Shown here: piece by piece, positions 5,750-7,809 of the stretch
Layout of the letters: the number at the start of each line of letters is the position of its first letter
How positions within the stretch are numbered: the stretch's first letter is position 1
NCBI GenBank assembly: GCA_034439815.1
Contig: JAWXBD010000070.1
Location: forward strand, 1 to 7,809
DNA length: 7,809 nucleotides
Direction: 5' to 3'
DNA from: JAEUIT01 sp034439815
GTDB taxonomy: Bacteria; Planctomycetota; Phycisphaerae; Phycisphaerales; SM1A02
Translations under genes and position numbers: made by a program
Notes under the pieces: model-generated
What the model saw: the letters and a program-made list of their open reading frames with translations, nothing else
Databases searched by the model: none
What the model was told of the DNA's origin: nothing

Positions 5750-6841
5750 ATGAACGCCGTCGATCGCCAGCGAGCTCATTCCCTTGACGCGGTGGCGCGT
5801 CCGTTGGCGGAATGGATCGCCGAGCTCCATTTCGGCCAGGATCCGTCGATGGCCGACCGGTACGGCCAAGACGGCGCGAAGATGTGGAAGGCAGAAATCC
5901 GCGTCCGTATTCAGCATCTTGCCGAGGCGGTCGCGACCGATCGTCCAGCCCTCTTCGTTCAGAATGCGCTCTGGTCGCGCGCCGCGTTTGTCGCGCGCGA
6001 GGTGAATGACACCGATCTCAAGCGCAGCCTGGACTGCATGCGCGAGGTCTGTTCCCTCGAACTTCCTGCCGACCTGGCTACCTTGTCGGTCCGCATTATC
6101 GACAGCGCGATCCAGGCGCTGCAATCGACATCGAGTGGTCCGTGCCCGTCCGGTGCGAGCCTTATCGCGCGGGATCTTCCGAATTCATCGCTCGCTCGAC
6201 TGTATCTGCTGCATCTGCTGCAGCGGAACCAGCACGAAGCCGCGAATCTCGTCTTCGAAGCGGCGCGCGAAGGTCGAACGATTCCGGAGATCTACGAAAC
6301 AGTGATCACGCCGGCGCTCGCCGAGATCGGCCGCATGTGGCATCTTCAGGAGGCGAGTGTGGCCGACGAGCATTACTGCACCGCCGCGACGCAGATGATC
6401 ATGGCGCAGCTGCGCGCCCGCATGCTGCGCAAGCCTGCGAACGGTCAACGGATTCTCGCGATGTCGGTGGGCGGTGATCTGCACGACCTCGGCATCCGAA
6501 TGGTCTCGGACTTGTTCGAGATGGAAGGCTGGAGGACGGAGTATCTCGGCGCCAACATGCCGACCTGCGAGATCCTCGGCGCGCTGACGGATGAGCATCA
6601 GCAGCCGTCGTTTGACCTCCTCGCGGTGAGCGCGAGTACAACGCTTTCCGTGCGCGCCGTCGCCGATTTCATCACGGCGATCCGCCAGCATCCGACGTGC
6701 GGCAGCATTCCGATCCTCGTCGGCGGCGCTCCGTTCCACATCGTCGACGACCTCTGGCAGATCGTCGGCGCAGACGGTTTCGCGCGCGACGCGGTGAGCG
6801 GGCTGAAGGCCGCGGCGGCGCTGGTGGGGGCGCGGGCCTGA
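5750..6841 (+). CDS. Cobalamin-binding sensor-like protein with CarH-type signature, no DNA-binding domain
   Basis: The 363-residue product has three parts. Residues 1-125 form a helical N-terminal region ('DRYGQDGAKMWKAEI', 'HLAEAVATDRPALFVQNALW') like the one that recurs in bacterial B12-binding regulators; I cannot name it with certainty. Residues about 145-228 resemble the four-helix cap of methionine-synthase-type B12 proteins. Residues 233-360 form the Rossmann-like B12 domain, with D243-x-H245-x-x-G248 (lower-ligand His), S294-A-S296 and 'LVGGAPF' (323-329). The cap carries W197-H198 and, after nine residues counted from W197, E207-H208: the Wx9EH motif of CarH/LitR photoreceptors, plus a His at the place of CarH H132, which ligates cobalt after light exposure. 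No MerR-type helix-turn-helix is present, so output is probably through a protein partner or the N-terminal domain. An enzyme subunit such as a corrinoid methyltransferase is less likely because of the N-terminal region. The ATG at 5750 has no clear ribosome site. Confidence 0.88.
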   Translation: MNAVDRQRAHSLDAVARPLAEWIAELHFGQDPSMADRYGQDGAKMWKAEIRVRIQHLAEAVATDRPALFVQNALWSRAAFVAREVNDTDLKRSLDCMREVCSLELPADLATLSVRIIDSAIQALQSTSSGPCPSGASLIARDLPNSSLARLYLLHLLQRNQHEAANLVFEAAREGRTIPEIYETVITPALAEIGRMWHLQEASVADEHYCTAATQMIMAQLRARMLRKPANGQRILAMSVGGDLHDLGIRMVSDLFEMEGWRTEYLGANMPTCEILGALTDEHQQPSFDLLAVSASTTLSVRAVADFITAIRQHPTCGSIPILVGGAPFHIVDDLWQIVGADGFARDAVSGLKAAAALVGARA

Positions 6842-6968
6842 GTCACCGCACGGGACATCAGCAACGCTGGAGCGATCGGCGGCGAGGGTCCCCCGACCAG
6901 CGATGAGCAGGCACCCGCCGCTTCACTTCGGGACGAGGGAACCGACGTGCGTTCGGACCGCTCGCAGG

Positions 6969-7664
6969 TCAGCAGGGCCCCCAGTCACCGAGCAGAATCG
7001 CGAGGTCTGCGGATCCGACGACGCCATCGCCATTGAGATCGCAGCCGCCGATACCCCAACACCCAAGCAACACTGCAAGGTCTTCGGCGCCGACGCCACC
7101 GGAGCAATCGAAGTCTGAGTCGCAGAAGATCGCGTTCTCCCCCAAGTCGATCCACGACCCACTCACAATTTGTGGTGGTGCGTTTCCGCAGATCGTCGTG
7201 CTGCCGATCGAAACGACGCCGTTTACGAGGTTGGTCCAAATGGCGCCACCATCGGGTGACTCATTCGCCGAGAACTCGGACTCCAGTATCGAGATCTTGT
7301 GCGCCCCCGAAGTGATGTAGTACGACAGCGCACCGCCCTGGACGGCATCGTTCCCTTGAAAGAGGCATCCCACGACCGTTTCGCTAGGCAAGGCGTTCAA
7401 CGAACTCTGATGGGCTGCACCGCCGCGATTTCCAGCGTGGTTCTCGATGAAGTCACACGATGAAAGCGTGAGTCCCGAATTCAGGCCTTGCACGGCGCCC
7501 CCGTCGTATAGAGCCGAATTGTTTACGAAACTACAGTTGTGGATGGTGGCTGAACTGATTCGTGCGTATATCGCGCCACCGTACTGAGACGTGTTGTTCT
7601 CGAAAACGCAATCTTCGATCAGCGGACTCGCGTTGTTGATCAAGATAGCGCCGGCCACCTTCAC
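6969..7664 (-). CDS. Pmp-like beta-helix protein with C-terminal dockerin-like domain (5' end broken)
   Basis: This is probably the C-terminal part of a secreted or surface protein. From the GTG at 7664 there are 231 residues. Residues 5-145 contain five repeats of about 27 residues with FxxN followed by GGA: FENN/GGAI, FVNN/GGAV, FIEN/GGAA, FQGN/GGAL and FSAN/GGAI. GGA falls at residues 29, 55, 81, 110 and 139. This is the pattern of chlamydial Pmp and related parallel beta-helix proteins. Residues 184-231 hold two EF-hand-like dockerin loops, 'DFDCSGGVGAEDL' and 'DLNGDGVVGSADL', ending 'LLGDWGPC', a typical planctomycete ending. There is no signal peptide, and the protein begins in mid-repeat, so the GTG is unlikely to be the true start. 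The frame stays open upstream to a TGA at 7758-7760, and 'FRNGAGGSTL' just before the GTG still looks like beta-helix sequence. A frameshift, truncation or assembly error near 7709 would explain this. Confidence 0.8.
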   Translation of the reverse strand: MKVAGAILINNASPLIEDCVFENNTSQYGGAIYARISSATIHNCSFVNNSALYDGGAVQGLNSGLTLSSCDFIENHAGNRGGAAHQSSLNALPSETVVGCLFQGNDAVQGGALSYYITSGAHKISILESEFSANESPDGGAIWTNLVNGVVSIGSTTICGNAPPQIVSGSWIDLGENAIFCDSDFDCSGGVGAEDLAVLLGCWGIGGCDLNGDGVVGSADLAILLGDWGPC

Positions 7665-7809
7665 GGCCGGGACCTCGGGTAGGGTCGATCCCCCGGCACC
7701 GTTGCGGAAGGGGCGCTTCCGGCTTTCGTGTGGGTAGCCGACCGGCCCGGATGCAGATCAAGCCCCGTCGGCGCTTGGCCCCGGCGGAAGAGACGCGGGC
7801 CAGATCCGC
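7665..7809. other. Window edge with no assignable gene
   Basis: On the minus strand, 7665 to about 7709 still reads as plausible beta-helix sequence in the frame of the downstream gene. Beyond that, all six frames look uninformative and are rich in Arg, Pro and Gly. The downstream frame meets a TGA at 7758-7760. No ATG, GTG or TTG occurs in that frame between 7757 and 7665, and no signal peptide, promoter or ribosome site is visible. It may be coding sequence displaced by a frameshift, or unrelated joined DNA. Confidence 0.4.

Noticed and set aside
4897..5751. Open frame of 284 codons on the minus strand spanning the GH15 end and the gap
   Set aside because: It is mostly antisense to the GH15 catalytic region and its sequence is low-information; no ribosome site or motif supports it.
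6207..6225. Tandem ATCTGCTGC-like repeat
   Set aside because: It is explained by codons for a Leu-rich helix (YLLHLLQ) in the B12-binding protein.
6865..6902. Inverted repeat CGCTGG/CCAGCG with inner TCGG/CCGA between the converging genes
   Set aside because: It has a five-base bulge, a large loop and no T-tract on either strand, so it does not qualify as an intrinsic terminator.
1..7809. CRISPR arrays, tRNA or rRNA genes, transposases, integrase sites
   Set aside because: No spaced direct repeats, cloverleaf-like segments, or mobile-element proteins were seen on either strand by eye.

Overview
The window is GC-rich bacterial DNA, densely coded and mostly on the + strand. The best taxonomic clue is the minus-strand gene at the right edge. 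Its protein ends in a two-repeat, dockerin-like calcium-binding tail finishing in 'LLGDWGPC', downstream of FxxN/GGA beta-helix repeats. That ending is typical of Planctomycetota, especially Phycisphaerae-like lineages. A FliN-type protein suggests a flagellated relative. The lineage call is inferred from protein style, not from a marker gene.

Layout: (1) positions 1-659 hold the 3' part of an unrecognised gene, closed by a very clear intrinsic terminator at 742-774. (2) Positions 823-3198 hold a compact fatty-acid synthesis cluster, fabG-acpP-fabF (ketoreductase, acyl carrier protein, condensing enzyme), without fabD or fabH beside it. (3) Closely spaced on the same strand follow a short FliN/SpoA protein (3243-3566) and a cytoplasmic family GH15 glucoamylase-like enzyme (3616-5628). 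(4) After a 121-base gap comes a cobalamin-binding sensor-like protein (5750-6841). It carries the residue signature of CarH-type B12 photoreceptors but no MerR DNA-binding domain. (5) A convergent minus-strand gene (6969-7664) encodes the C-terminal part of a Pmp-like beta-helix surface protein. Its 5' end appears broken.

The fab genes carry out consecutive steps of type II fatty-acid elongation and probably form one transcription unit. FliN and GH15 lie 44 and 49 bases downstream of their predecessors and may be co-transcribed, although no functional link is obvious. The B12 protein may be transcribed separately.

The points most worth a second look are: a strongly supported non-canonical AUC start for fabG; a promoter-like -10 element placed so that the upstream gene's terminator hairpin would form the 5' end of the fabG mRNA; the CarH-like light/B12 sensor without a DNA-binding domain; the orphan fliN among metabolic genes; and the broken 5' end of the beta-helix gene at the window edge.
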